Source: Tubiluchus corallicola
Lineage: Eukaryota; Priapulida; Priapulimorpha; Priapulimorphida; Tubiluchidae
Assembly: GCA_030141605.1 (NCBI GenBank)
Contig: JAQGDQ010000656.1
Coordinates: 1 to 54,040 of the forward strand
DNA length: 54,040 nucleotides
Direction of reading: 5' to 3'
A program made the translations under genes and the position numbers. The notes under the pieces are model-generated. The model was not told the DNA's origin and did not search any database. It saw only the letters and a list, made by a program, of their open reading frames with translations. This document shows, piece after piece, positions 12,633 through 22,879 of the stretch. Position 1 is the first letter of the stretch. Every line of letters starts with the position of its first letter.

Positions 12633-13083
12633 AGGGGACGAAAAGGGAATGTAAAAGTGTGTCCAAAAAGCTTTTCACACAAAGTTATACTACGCTTACA
12701 TGTTTAAAGATTTATGTAATTTGTAAACAACATTTTTAATAATTTAAAATGCTCACGCCAACAGGTAAAGCGTACCAATACCAGTGTCGGACTCACTAAA
12801 AATACATTATTGATTTTTTTGGTAATATAGAGCAATTAACACTTTTGCTCAGTTAGTAAAAAGTGTGCTACGAATCCTCAGATTACTTTTTCAAACTTTA
12901 CGCAATGTCTAAACTTGCTTCAAACGACCTACAGTTAAAATGGCTGCACCAGGGGAGTTTTAAATTTACAAGTTTTATGCAGCGTTACTCCTAATAAAAG
13001 CCCTGTATGCAATAGGGCACCATCTAGGTCATGCAAATTTCAAGACAAATTTTTAAGCTTTTTCATGGAGAGTATTTTCTTGT
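12633..13083 (+). mobile_element. TTAA-flanked transposon family, copy 1 (diverged)
   Basis: TTAA sits at 12629-12632 and 13084-13087. The left end reads AGGGGACGAAAAGGG and the right end TTTTCTTG, resembling the ends of the better copy at 40042-40702. Interior blocks are shared and collinear, including an element-wide CTCACTAA, a TTAGTAAAAAGTG-type block, a GGGAGTTT block and TTTTTAAGCTTT. No transposase is present. Confidence 0.65.
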
Positions 13084-13087
13084 TTAA

Positions 13088-13272
13088 AGTGGTATCAGGA
13101 ATGAATGATAAACGATTGTTTATAAACGGAATGCTCAGTTTATTTACATATTTATAAAGAAATATCAGTGTCGAGATTACATACCATTGATATTTCTTTA
13201 CAAATGTGTAAATAAACTGAGCATTCCGTTTATAAACAATTCTTTATCATTCATTCCTGATACCACTTTAAA
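13088..13272. repeat. Perfect-looking palindrome in LINE sequence
   Basis: About 80 bp from 13088 (starting AGTGGTATCAGGAATGAATG) is the reverse complement of about 13185-13270, with a loop of roughly 30 bp. The right arm is coding sequence of the LINE fragment at 13187-13500 and the left arm is an inverted duplicate of it. Only one or two mismatches are apparent. Confidence 0.85.
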
Positions 13273-13500
13273 AAATAGAACGCCCAATTTAAAGCAAATT
13301 GCAGTGAACAATAAATTTGGAAATAATTCTATATCAAAACAAGCCATACATTTATGGAACTTACTACCCTGTGAAGTAAAACAAATAGAATCTCCCCACC
13401 AGAATATCAATATAACAGGTTTCAACTTCCAAGTTATGCATCTGGTAATAATTACACAGACCCAACATTCATCTACACGCGCTCCTGACTCCATAAAATG
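13187..13500 (+). pseudogene. LINE ORF2 C-terminus (CR1/Daphne-like)
   Basis: The frame contains FGNNSISKQAIHLWNLLPCE followed by VKQIES. The pattern of S-I/F-S/A-x(5)-I/L-W-N-x-L-P near the C-terminus recurs in CR1/jockey-type reverse transcriptase proteins. The catalytic domain is absent because the LINE is 5'-truncated, with its front replaced by an inverted copy of itself. AT-rich, UTR-like sequence follows to about 13680. Confidence 0.65.
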
Positions 13501-13684
13501 ATTAAGAATGTAAAATTTACGTAATGTAATGCGTGTTTCTGTTAATTGTCATGTCAAATGTGTATATAGTGTAAAATATGTCGTGTAAAATTTAACGTGC
13601 TTTTGTAATATTGTTTTGTAAATATATTTTAATATCGTATTTGTAAATATGTCCATTTATTGTATATAATAGACCTTAGTTTTG

Positions 13685-13784
13685 GAGTACACCGGTTCTC
13701 GTCTGATCACCGAAGTTAAGCAACGTAGAGCCTGGTTAATACTTGGATGGGTGACCGCCTAGGAATACCAGGTGTTGTAGGCTT
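13685..13784 (+). rRNA. 5S rRNA-derived fragment (5'-truncated)
   Basis: About 100 bases align by eye to metazoan 5S rRNA: CCGGTTCTCGTCTGATCACC, then AAGTTAAGCAACG, then the internal promoter region CCTGGTTAATACTTGGATGG, then GACCGCCT, and the 3' end TGTAGGCTT. The first ~20 bases are replaced by unrelated sequence, so this is not a complete gene. It directly follows LINE 3' sequence and directly precedes a GC-rich block. A 5S pseudogene or the head of a 5S-derived SINE is likelier than a functional locus. Confidence 0.85.
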
Positions 13785-14140
13785 GCGGGATGCCCACACT
13801 GTTTCTCTGCACTAGGCGGAGGAGCTGCACAAGCAGCCAACGGCTAGAGGGCGGAGGAGGTCAAGTGACCCAACGGCCATGTGCAGAGGAGTAAACCTTC
13901 CAAATCAGGAGTAGAGCCCCGAAGGCGGACCAGTGCAGCATGCTCACTGACTCCGGCAACTCAGGTTCTCCATACACCTTACCCAGGCGTGCGCCCTGGA
14001 GACGTTCAAGGATCGCACTGCTCAGCCACAGTCGACGCTGCAGCTCCATCAATGTGATCAATAACTGATTCTCTTGGCGCACACTCCATTGTCTTCCGAG
14101 ACAGAGGGATGCCAACAACAAGTTTTGGAGTTTTTCTTAG
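13785..14140. other. GC-rich block fused to the 5S fragment
   Basis: About 350 bp of clearly higher GC content starts at the 5S 3' end (GCGGGATGCCCACACTG) and stops near 14140. The minus strand has an 86-residue ORF (13861-14121) with protein-like composition (LMELQRRLWLSSAILERLQG) but no family I recognise. It could be the body of a 5S-headed SINE, part of a 5S-linked repeat unit, or captured coding sequence. Confidence 0.45.
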
Positions 14141-14740
14141 TCTGCACTGGCCGCACTTGTCTTGGTCAGTGTTGTAATTTTGACATTACGCTGACTCAGT
14201 TTACTATAATAAGTGAACCATTTTAACGTTAAATAAAAAAATAATATATAGATTGTATTGTGTACAATTGCATAAAAATGAATCGCAGATATAATAATAT
14301 ATATATATTTGGCTGCAAAATGAGGTGGTGTACATAATACAATCTATACAATTGCATAAAAATGAATCGCTGATCCGTTTAAGAAAAATATGAAAACGTG
14401 CAAACCGTTAACGTATTTATAAGCCATTGAGATATCGTCCCACTACGTAGTCCCACAAAACAAACACACATGCTTAAAGCAATAAAATAGATTTAGCAAC
14501 CCTGAATGAATAAATCATAGAAGTGAGTAAATGCGATTAAAACAAAGTAATTTTCAATATAATCCCTCCATTGAAATTCTGTGCGAAGCTGTTTCAATCT
14601 GCTATATGTACCTACGTGCCTTCGAGATTTGCATTGATTTCAACGTCTTCGTGGCTGCTTAATAATGAAAGAGTAAACAGAGAATGTCGTCCACATTCAT
14701 TGCTGGAAGAAGTAATTATTCAAATTGTTTTGTTTTCGTT
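14141..14740. other. Intergenic sequence, nothing recognised
   Basis: Contains a short direct duplication of TGCATAAAAATGAATCGC near 14269 and 14353. No gene is supported. Confidence 0.45.
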
Positions 14741-15413
<673 letters not shown>

Positions 15414-15467
15414 AGTCAGCCTTTTACCATTGGCGATGTGCCACTAACAGTTTTCGAAGATGAAAAA

Positions 15468-15839
15468 TCATCTGCCACCTGTCAGTTGCACATCTAATGT
15501 TAAGAAGACAGATAGATTACTGAACTGTTCCTGGAAACCATGTAACCTATAAGCTGTTTGTACAATCTTCACTAATGGCTGTAGAAGATCAAAGTAATCT
15601 GCTCTCATTTCATACACGTCTAATTTTTTCAAGACTATTTTCCTCCAGGTTAAATGTGGCCCTTTTACCCGGAAAAACTTGGTCAATTTAGGAAATGGAA
15701 GTGTTTTGGGTTCTGTTGTTGCGTAATTTGACTCGCCGATAAGTGCGCATGAAAGTAAAGCTGACACTGCAATAGCGTGTCTAGAGAAACAAAACGACAT
15801 GAGATGTAATGACAGTAATATTAGCAGATGTGAAAGCAA
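15468..15839 (-). CDS. Putative small secreted protein, unknown
   Basis: A 123-codon ORF opens with a hydrophobic leader. Initiation at the 14th codon, at MSFCFSRHAIAVSALLSCAL, would give a typical signal peptide with a possible cleavage after a following NYA. The presumed mature part (SNYATTEPKTLPFPKLTKFF, then a basic and later an amphipathic stretch) lacks cysteines and dibasic-bounded peptide repeats. No family is recognised. Composition is protein-like in an AT-rich setting, but there is no second exon, homology or promoter evidence. It abuts a large microsatellite, so a chance ORF is quite possible. Confidence 0.3.
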   Translation of the reverse strand: MLSHLLILLSLHLMSFCFSRHAIAVSALLSCALIGESNYATTEPKTLPFPKLTKFFRVKGPHLTWRKIVLKKLDVYEMRADYFDLLQPLVKIVQTAYRLHGFQEQFSNLSVFLTLDVQLTGGR

Positions 15840-16302
15840 AGCAGAGGCTTTAAAGGAAAAACGAACAATTTTTGGGTTACTCCATTGCGATGTAACCTTA
15901 CAAAGAAATCTGTTTCGAAGTGAATCCGGTCGTTGTTGCTTATGTATTAAATTATTATCCTGTTTTATACTGAAACATCAAAATCGAGTAACTTTGTATT
16001 CTGAATTTTAACAATAAAACAGTTTCCATGGCAACGGTAAATGGTGTTCTAAACGACGTATCCAGGATGTTGGGCAAAAAATCCTGGAAAAATAGCCCAA
16101 AATGTGATCAAAGCAGATGTATAATAAAATTTTCTAGGGATTCCCTTTTATAATTACATGCATTCTAGTGCTTAAAGTTCTACGATTAAAAACAAACATT
16201 TGATTTTTTTATGTCTCCGTTAAGTTTTAATTTGTAATCACCGCAGTAATCCTCTTGTGATATTCTTGAATGAAAGGAGGAAAATTTGAAACAATCAATA
16301 AT
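15840..16302. other. Intergenic sequence, nothing recognised
   Basis: No gene or repeat is supported between the ORF at 15839 and the tRNA-like sequence. Confidence 0.4.
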
Positions 16303-16376
16303 GATTATGTAGCTTAGTGAGCATGGCGTTGCACTAGTAATCCAAAATTCCTTGGTTCAAATCCAAGTGCCGTCCA
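16303..16376 (+). tRNA. tRNA-Thr(AGT)-like pseudogene
   Basis: The D-arm/A-box region reads TAGCTTAGTGAGCATGGC. The anticodon loop is CTAGTAA (AGT) on a stem with one mismatch. The T-arm CTTGGTTCAAATCCAAG has a perfect 5 bp stem and contains a B-box. The acceptor arms (GATTATG against TGCCGTC) pair poorly, and CCA follows. The broken acceptor stem argues against a working tRNA; a retro-inserted pseudogene or a tRNA-derived SINE head fits better. Confidence 0.6.
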
Positions 16377-16659
16377 GTTTTTTTGCACTTGGGGTCGCAA
16401 ATTTAATAATTGGTGCTCCATCCATCATTGTTGTGATATTTTTAACTACAGACTATATTAAAAAATACGATTGTGTAACCATCAATAAGTAGGAATAATG
16501 AAACTTAGTAAAATGACATCTCAAAGAAATAACGCTTCAGTGGAAACGTTTATTTCACCTTCAAAACCTTGAGACAAAATGACAAGATGTTATCTGACGT
16601 CAACATAAGCCATGCGAAAAATTTCCAACTCCAAAATAATGGAAATCGTTTATTTGCAG
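16377..16659. other. Upstream region of the hormone gene
   Basis: AT-rich; no TATA box or initiator can be assigned with confidence. Two in-frame ATGs (16612 and 16639) lie upstream of the preferred start and would place a polar extension ahead of the signal peptide. Confidence 0.35.
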
Positions 16660-16809
16660 ATGAAGCAGACGACAATTGGATTTTTATTTGTGACGGCGGC
16701 CATCTTGGTGCTCCATCGGACGAAGGCGGATCCCATTAAACCGGAAGTGCTGGGCTTCCAACTGGATCCTATTGACAACTGCCTTTTTAAATGCGATGCC
16801 TGTTTTAAG
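16660..16809 (+). CDS. Eclosion-hormone-like precursor, exon 1
   Basis: This exon encodes the signal peptide and the first half of the hormone. From the ATG at 16660 the peptide begins MKQTTIGFLFVTAAILVLHR, a good secretion signal, with cleavage likely near the following TKA. It then reaches DPIDNCLFKCDACFK at the exon end. D-P-hydrophobic-acidic-x-C-x3-C-x2-C is the N-terminal signature of eclosion hormones, small secreted neuropeptides that trigger ecdysis behaviour in arthropods through a receptor guanylyl cyclase. The donor GTATAA starts at 16810 and the phase is 0. Upstream ATGs at 16612 and 16639 are alternatives but weaken the signal peptide. No earlier coding exon is needed. Confidence 0.72.
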
Positions 16810-16844
16810 GTATAATTTTAAAATGCACTGTAATCTAGGTTTAC

Positions 16845-17115
16845 GTTCAGACTAGCGAATTTTTTCGTCAAGTAACTCGCAAGCGTTCAGACTAGAGAGC
16901 AAAACTTACTGCGAGTTACTCTCTGGCCGTAAGTGCGAGCTGACACTCAATTCTCTATTCACTGCAAGAAGTGTCGCGAGTAACTCGCCGAGGCGTTCAC
17001 ACTAGACAGTAACTCGCAGTAACTGCGTGAGAGTTTGCAGTAACTTGCCGATAATAACTCGCAAAACAGTTCACACTTGCGAGTTTGCTGTCAGAAAGAA
17101 AACTCGCGACAGAAA
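16845..17115. mobile_element. MITE-like insertion in hormone intron 1
   Basis: The ends carry inverted GTTCAGAC and GTCTGAAC (near 16848 and 17107). Inside, GCGAGTTACT and GTTCACACT motifs recur in both orientations. GC content is higher than the surroundings. Short TIRs plus subterminal repeats suggest a small DNA transposon. A TAG at both flanks could be a 3 bp target duplication, but that is weak, so I leave the superfamily open. Confidence 0.5.
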
Positions 17116-17145
17116 ACTGTCTGAACGCCCCGTTAGTTCAACAGA

Positions 17146-17410
17146 TTTCCAAATTGATTTCTATAATAAACTCAGTAGAAAGCAGATCTCTGTCAAAGCC
17201 GAGAAATCCTAAACTTATTAGTCTGATTCTTTTGATTAAAAAATAACACAAAGATAAACAAGCAAACATACAAAAATCTATTGGCATTACCTAGACTAGT
17301 GAAGGACTGACAAAGTATTTGTTCATTGAATATAATTATAATCAATAATGCACAAATGTTCGACGTAGTGTTCATCTACCTTTTTAACCCTTAATTTTGG
17401 CCATTGTAAT
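17146..17410 (+). repeat. ~270 bp direct repeat, copy 1
   Basis: Shared with 18813-19095 in the same orientation. Common blocks include AAAGATAAACAAGCAA, TCAATAATGCACAAATGTTC and CTACCTTTTTAACCCTTAAT. The two copies bracket the TGGCACA satellite, suggesting that both belong to one composite or duplicated unit. Confidence 0.8.
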
Positions 17411-17974
17411 TAAAATTCGTCCTATTTCCTAGGAATATCAACGATGGCCCTTTTTGTAGATGTAGCAACTCAAATGAAAGCCCTCTCCACTTTATCATCG
17501 TCAGTAAATAACTCAAGAGTTCGGCCTGTGCACGATGCCTAATAATATGTATACATTCTATGCAATAATTATCAAAATATTTCTGGTAACTAAATATGAG
17601 CTTAGAGATTTCGTAATGACAACTGGCAATTGACAAGCACTGCTGTGGAAAGCGATTTTTCTCTTTCAGTGAATTCTATACCTTAAGTTATTTTTGTATA
17701 GTAAGTTAGAATACTTTACACTTTTATACGTAAACACTGAATAACAGACTAAACCTGCTGTTACACATAAAGATAGTTTTCATAAGCTTAGATAATATGT
17801 TATTTATTTATCTTTCTATCGAGAGGCATTACATTTGAGTTGTTGGAGAGCAACGTTGAGTCGACTAAGAGATTTGCTTGAATAATTTCAGACAAATTGT
17901 ATGTATTATTGTATATTCGAATTAATTGTACATCTAATTTTACATGACAATGATTCGTCATTGTGATGCGCGGT
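17411..17974. other. Intronic sequence, nothing recognised
   Basis: Lies between direct repeat copy 1 and the satellite. No coding signal. Confidence 0.4.
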
Positions 17975-18797
17975 AAAATAGCACGGTAAAAATGGCACAA
18001 ATGGAAAAGTGGGTACAATGGTACAGGAAAAAATAGCACTGTAAAAAAGTACACAGGAAAAATGGCACAGGTAAAAATGGCACAGGAAAAATGGCACAAA
18101 TAGAAAAGTAGGTAAAATGGCACAGGAAAAAATAGCACTGTGAAATGGCACTGTAAAAATGACACAGGAAAAATGGCACAGGTAAAAATGGCACAAATGG
18201 AAAAGTAGGTAAAATGGCGCAGGAAAAAATACCACTGTAAAAATTGCACTGTAAAAATGGCACAGGTAAAAATGGCACAGGAAAAATGGCACAAATAGAA
18301 AAGTAGGTAAAATGGCACAGGAAAAAATGGCACTGTAAAAATGGCACAGGAAAAATGGCACAGGTAAAAATGGCACAAATGGAAAAGTATGTAAAATGGC
18401 GCAGGAAAAAATACCACTGTAAAAATGGCACTGTAAAAATGGCACAGAAAAAATGGCACAAATAGAAAAGTAAGTAAAATGGCGCAGGAAAAAATACCAC
18501 TGTAAAAATGGCACAGGTAAAAATGGCACAGGAAAAATGGCACTGTAAAAATGGCACAGAAAAAATGGCACAGGTAAAAATGGCATAGGTAAAAATGGCA
18601 CAAATGGAAAAGTATGTAAAATGGCGCAGGAAAAAATACCACTGTGAAAATGGCACTGTAAAAATGGCACAGAAAAAATGGCACAGATAGAAAAGTAGGT
18701 AAAATGGCACAGGAAAAAATGGCACTGTAAAAATGGCACAGGAAAAATGGCACAGGAAAAATGGCACAAATGGAAAAATAAGAAAAATGGCACATAT
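17975..18797 (+). repeat. Minisatellite built on AAAATGGCACAGG-type units
   Basis: About 820 bp of short units (13-17 bp), variants of AAAAATGGCACAGGA, AAAATGGCACTGT and AAATGGAAAAGTAGGT. The AAAAGTAGGTAAAATGG variant returns roughly every 80-140 bp, giving an irregular higher-order pattern. Three minus-strand frames stay open over 850 bp or more and read as Cys/Phe/His/Pro-rich strings; these follow from the repeat and are not proteins. It lies within the hormone intron. Confidence 0.95.
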
Positions 18798-18812
18798 GTT
18801 ATTTTGGTGCAA

Positions 18813-19095
18813 TTGATTTCCAGAATAAAACTAGAATGCGCTTAATAGGGAGCAGGAAGATTGCCAAAGCCGATCATTCCTAAACATATTCTCCTGATTC
18901 TTATGATTAAAAAGATTAACAAAAAGATAAACAAGCAACCATACAAAAATGTGCTTGTATTAGTATTATATAGAGTACGGACCAGCAACGACTCACAAAA
19001 TATTTGTTCATTAAATAGATTCATAATCAATAATGCACAAATGTTCCACATAGTGTTTATCTACCTTTTTAACCCTTAATTTTGGCGTTTGTAAT
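18813..19095 (+). repeat. ~270 bp direct repeat, copy 2
   Basis: Second copy of the 17146-17410 sequence, starting almost immediately after the satellite ends. Visible identity is high at the 3' part (TAATGCACAAATGTTC to CCCTTAATTTTGGC) and lower in the middle. Confidence 0.8.
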
Positions 19096-19515
19096 AGAGT
19101 GACAAGTATACAGGTACCAAGTCACCTTATTAGGTTACACGTATTAATAAAAAAAGTTAGGTGGAGATGACAAAAGGAAGTACTAAACACTCCCTCTGAG
19201 TTTAAGACATTCACGAAGTGCTTCATGAATGTTTATTGCACGTGATGTTCGGTCAACTTTTGCGAAAAAAATTCACCCTCTATTCCCATTTGACACCCTC
19301 TAAACTCGCCTTTCTTCACAACGTTTCCTGGAAATCCGTTAGGTAGCTTTTGCGCAGTAGGCTTACTGCCATAACAGACAAAAAAGAACCAAACAAACAA
19401 ATAAACAAACAAACATGTTGAAGCCTAACTTCCTTGGCAGAAGTAAAAATAGCTAAAATAATTATCCCCCACTGTAACCTTAACCCTAAACTCGTGTTTT
19501 ACTAAGTGTGCCGTT
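19096..19515. other. Intronic sequence, nothing recognised
   Basis: A short (AAAC)n-like stretch occurs near 19390-19415. No gene is supported. Confidence 0.4.
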
Positions 19516-19562
19516 TTAGCTGTGCCATTTTTACCTGTGGCTTTTTTACCTGTGCCATTTTT
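19516..19562 (-). repeat. Short inverted patch of the TGGCACA satellite
   Basis: TGTGCCATTTTTACCTGTG and a second TGTGCCATTTTTGC are reverse-complement units of the 17975-18797 array. Confidence 0.85.
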
Positions 19563-19689
19563 GCTTACGTTCTGCGATTGTATAGTATGTATTGCATTGT
19601 TGTTGAGCGAGAATTCTAAATTTACACTATACTGCCTCCAGTGGAAATGTTGTTATCAGCTATGTACTGTTTTGTTGTTCCACATGAAA

Positions 19690-19890
19690 CGAACAAAATT
19701 TATGTACAATATATTCAATACATACAATATATACAGTATATAGTATAGTATATACTATATACATATACATATACATACTATACATTATATATTATATAAT
19801 ATATATATATATATATACAGTATATACGGTTTACAGTATAGTATACAGTGTATATACAGTACATACAATATATATACAATATATAAAATA
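19690..19890. repeat. TATAC/TATA-rich low-complexity tract
   Basis: Repeated ACATATACATATAC, TATAGTATAGTATA and a TA run form an AT palindrome-rich block that could extrude cruciforms. Confidence 0.85.
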
Positions 19891-20239
19891 GGTACCCTGT
19901 TGTAATTATGGCAAAAGTAGTGTTGCTTTGGACTATAGGCCTATTTCTTTTTAAGCACCCATACTATTTGCATTGCATCATCTTTCTTCTCTTCTTAATT
20001 GCTTGCAGAAAGGAGCACGCGCGAATAGAAGCTGTGGAGAATTTGTGAAGAAAAATGAAACCGTCATCCTTTCAGAATATTTATCGTTGCTGCTATGAGC
20101 GATGTAGCTAATTACCAGCCCCTGTTGGGGATAATTAAAGATACGCAATAAACGTCTTAGTAACATTCGCACTTTCAGTTGACTAAGCCAATATTAAATG
20201 CTTTCCAATAGAATGTGATGAACGTAGGTACGACAATAG

Positions 20240-20435
20240 CAGACATATAGTGTCGATCCTCAAAGCAAAACCGGACTCTATCTTAAACTGTAGGTCAAAA
20301 CAACCTATTCTTTATAATATTGAAAGGAACCATACTTTTAAGGATCATTTCTATAGCATGTGTCGCAAGAGGTTCAGACAAAACTGAACACCAGAACATA
20401 CTATTTTTTCGAAAATGACTTACGTGAAAGAACGT
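20240..20435 (+). repeat. Dispersed repeat family B, copy 2 (partial)
   Basis: Shares the TCTTAAACTGTAGGTCAAAA block, the ATATTGAAAGGAA block and GAAAATGACTTACGTGAAAG with 6236-6400 and the complement of 38340-38465. Only the outer part is preserved. Confidence 0.6.
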
Positions 20436-20507
20436 ATTCGTTCTAGTTTGTCTAGAGATCGTCATCAAACACTTTATATGAATATACTAGAGCGAACTCC
20501 ATGAATG

Positions 20508-20822
20508 TAGGTAAAAATGGCACGGTAAAAATGGCACAGGAAAAAATGGCACAAGTGCAAAAGTAGTTAAAATGGCATAGGTCAAAATGGCACAGGAAAA
20601 AATGGCAACGGAAAACTTACACAAATGGAAAAGTAGGTACAAATGGCACAGTAAAATGGCACAGGAAAAAATGGCACCGGAAAACTTACACAAATGGAAA
20701 AGTAGGTACAAATGGCGCAGGAAAAATGGCACACAGGAAAATGGCACAGGAAAAATGGCACAGGAAAAAATGGCAACGGAAAACTTACACAAATGGAAAA
20801 GTCACAGGTAAAAATGGCACAC
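20508..20822 (+). repeat. TGGCACAGGAAAAA minisatellite, second cluster
   Basis: Same unit type as 17975-18797. Here there is also a clear ~75 bp higher-order unit containing CGGAAAACTTACACAAATGG, repeated three times. Confidence 0.95.
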
Positions 20823-20894
20823 TTACACAGTATTTTGTTTATGATATTTCAGAAACGCTTTTACAACGTAATCATTAAATGCCTTAACTAGTTC

Positions 20895-21263
20895 TTAATC
20901 ACTACTTCCCGTCAAGAATAAAAATTTATTATTATCGCTCATAAAGAGAATTATATAATCATTGGTGTGATTATATAATTTTCTTCTAAGATCATTGCAA
21001 TATGGACCATTCATTACAAAGGGTAATTCGTCTTCCATTTCATTTCTTAACAAATGTAAATTTACAAAAAAAGTATTTTCATTTACATCAAGCTGTATTT
21101 CTCTTGAAAAATTCACATCTTTGACTCTTCCAGACAAAGTCTTACACTGAATATCTACATTTCGTCGAAATATTACGATTTCGCTTCCTGACGGAATAAT
21201 TAAGCGCAGTAAAACATGTCTGCCATAATTTGCTTTTAGCGCAATGATATTATATTTCGACAT
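20895..21263 (-). CDS. Hypothetical protein, 122 residues
   Basis: A single open frame starts MSKYNIIALKANYGRHVLLR. It has mixed, protein-like composition with alternating charged and hydrophobic residues (e.g. EIQLDVNENTFFVNLHLLRN) and ends in a normal stop. There is no signal peptide, transmembrane segment, zinc motif or repeat, and I recognise no family. An ORF of this length with balanced composition is uncommon by chance in such AT-rich DNA. It sits in the hormone gene's intron on the opposite strand, right after the satellite. It could be a nested gene, a captured exon or part of an unrecognised mobile element. Confidence 0.35.
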   Translation of the reverse strand: MSKYNIIALKANYGRHVLLRLIIPSGSEIVIFRRNVDIQCKTLSGRVKDVNFSREIQLDVNENTFFVNLHLLRNEMEDELPFVMNGPYCNDLRRKLYNHTNDYIILFMSDNNKFLFLTGSSD

Positions 21264-21864
21264 TATTCGGCGACATCAAAGTAAATTATTGCAGGTAAAA
21301 CGTGTCGCGGAAATTGCGGTCCGGCAAGTGGAAGGTGGGAAAAACTTCTAATGCAACAAACAAACGCGCGCAGAGATTTATGGGAAGGATGTTAAAACCT
21401 TCAGCACTTTTTAAAACGTCTTCCTTTATAGTGCTTCGTTAATCTAACATGGTCGCCTATAAGCTTGTTTCAATTCTGTCAACAACTTCTATTCTAGACT
21501 ACGTATTAACGGGGATTTTAGGCATTTAGGTACTAAATTTAGGGTAACCCTGTGGCACTAAAATAATGCCTCTAAAAGGTTTCCCAATTTAAGCAGTGCG
21601 AAACAGATACCCTGGCTCAGAAGTGCAGTCCAGCTTGTACAGTCTCTCATATTCTAAAGTGTGGCCATTGCATGAAAAAGAGGATGAATATATTGGATCA
21701 GCTCTGTTATTTTCGCCATATAACTCAAGAATTAAACGCCATTCTTAGACCTGCCATTATATGCAACGACATTTTTCATAAACTCAGATCAGGTCATCTA
21801 TCCAGTGGCATTCTCTTTAAATTGTTGCAGAACTACTGCTGAAGTCTACTAAACTGACTTGTTC
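21264..21864. other. Intronic sequence, nothing recognised
   Basis: No supported feature. Confidence 0.4.
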
Positions 21865-22408
21865 TGTTTTGTTAACTGATTGTACGTATAATTGTATTTT
21901 AAGTTATTATGTAGACTGTCTTTCAATCAAGTACTCATTAATAAACAATTTATGCAAGAATCAACTATATGTACTGCTGTAATAACTGTAATACTACACT
22001 AATTGCATTAATTCCACGTGTAATTGGATTTCTGAATTAAGTATCAACTTATACTTTGCTTATACGCTTATATACATCGTGAATCGTTATTTTTACCCTA
22101 TCTGTTGTATGGGTTTTGTAAATTTGAATTAAGTATTAACTAATGAACTAGTCGTATTTTTGAATTAATTATTTTGAGTTATTGCATACTCGAACTAACC
22201 AATTGTATATTTCATCACTGCACATAGTGGAAATACTGTGATCAGTAATAGTTACTGTGTTGTAAATACAGTTAGTGTAGTATAACAGTTATTGCAGCAG
22301 TACATATAGATGATTCTATCATAAGTTGTTTATTAATGAGTACTTGATTGAAAGCACAGTCTACATAATAACTTAAAATACAATTATACGTACAATCAGT
22401 TAGCAAAA
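21865..22408. mobile_element. Foldback-type element with ~135 bp arms
   Basis: The left arm, about 21865-22000 (starting TGTTTTGTTAACTGATTGTA), is the reverse complement of the right arm, about 22270-22408. The central loop of roughly 270 bp is AT-rich and non-coding. Long arms with a non-coding core fit a foldback or MITE-like transposon. No target duplication could be fixed. Confidence 0.7.
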
Positions 22409-22879
22409 CGTTTAGTGGGCATTATGTCTTTATGTATCTTTTGTCTTCTCCCCCGATTGCTTCTTTATGGAATTTCTACTACTTCACATTTTGTCCTTAG
22501 TCATAAGTTTCACTAGAAAGTCGATTTATAAGTTGTCACAGCCTTTTGACTGAGAATTGTTCTTCTCATTTATCACTCCGGGCATTCATTTCGAATCAGT
22601 TGGACGCCAACGACAATTTAAAGTCTCTGGAAAAGGTGCTGCGACGGACTATGTCGCTCATTTGGCAGTTTGCTATAAAAATGAAATTTGTAATAATTCA
22701 AGATGTTGCAAGAACTTGCCAGCGATGCTATTGTTTATATATCCGCTTTTTCCTGACAAGTTGACAACTACTAATTACCGTGTTCTTCTTTTCTGCTCAA
22801 ATGAACGAAGCCATTGGCGAAAACTAACCGAGTCTAGAAGGTTGAGATTAGTAAGTGAAAATTTAGTAAGCAATAAGTG
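22409..22879. other. Intronic sequence, nothing recognised
   Basis: Two overlapping ORFs (22546-22880) in different frames have no family resemblance and are treated as chance. Confidence 0.35.

Noticed and set aside
17800-18812. Three overlapping minus-strand ORFs of 284-331 residues rich in Phe, Cys, His and Pro
   Set aside because: All three frames are open because the TGGCACA satellite lacks minus-strand stops; the repeats vary in length and no frame is preferred.
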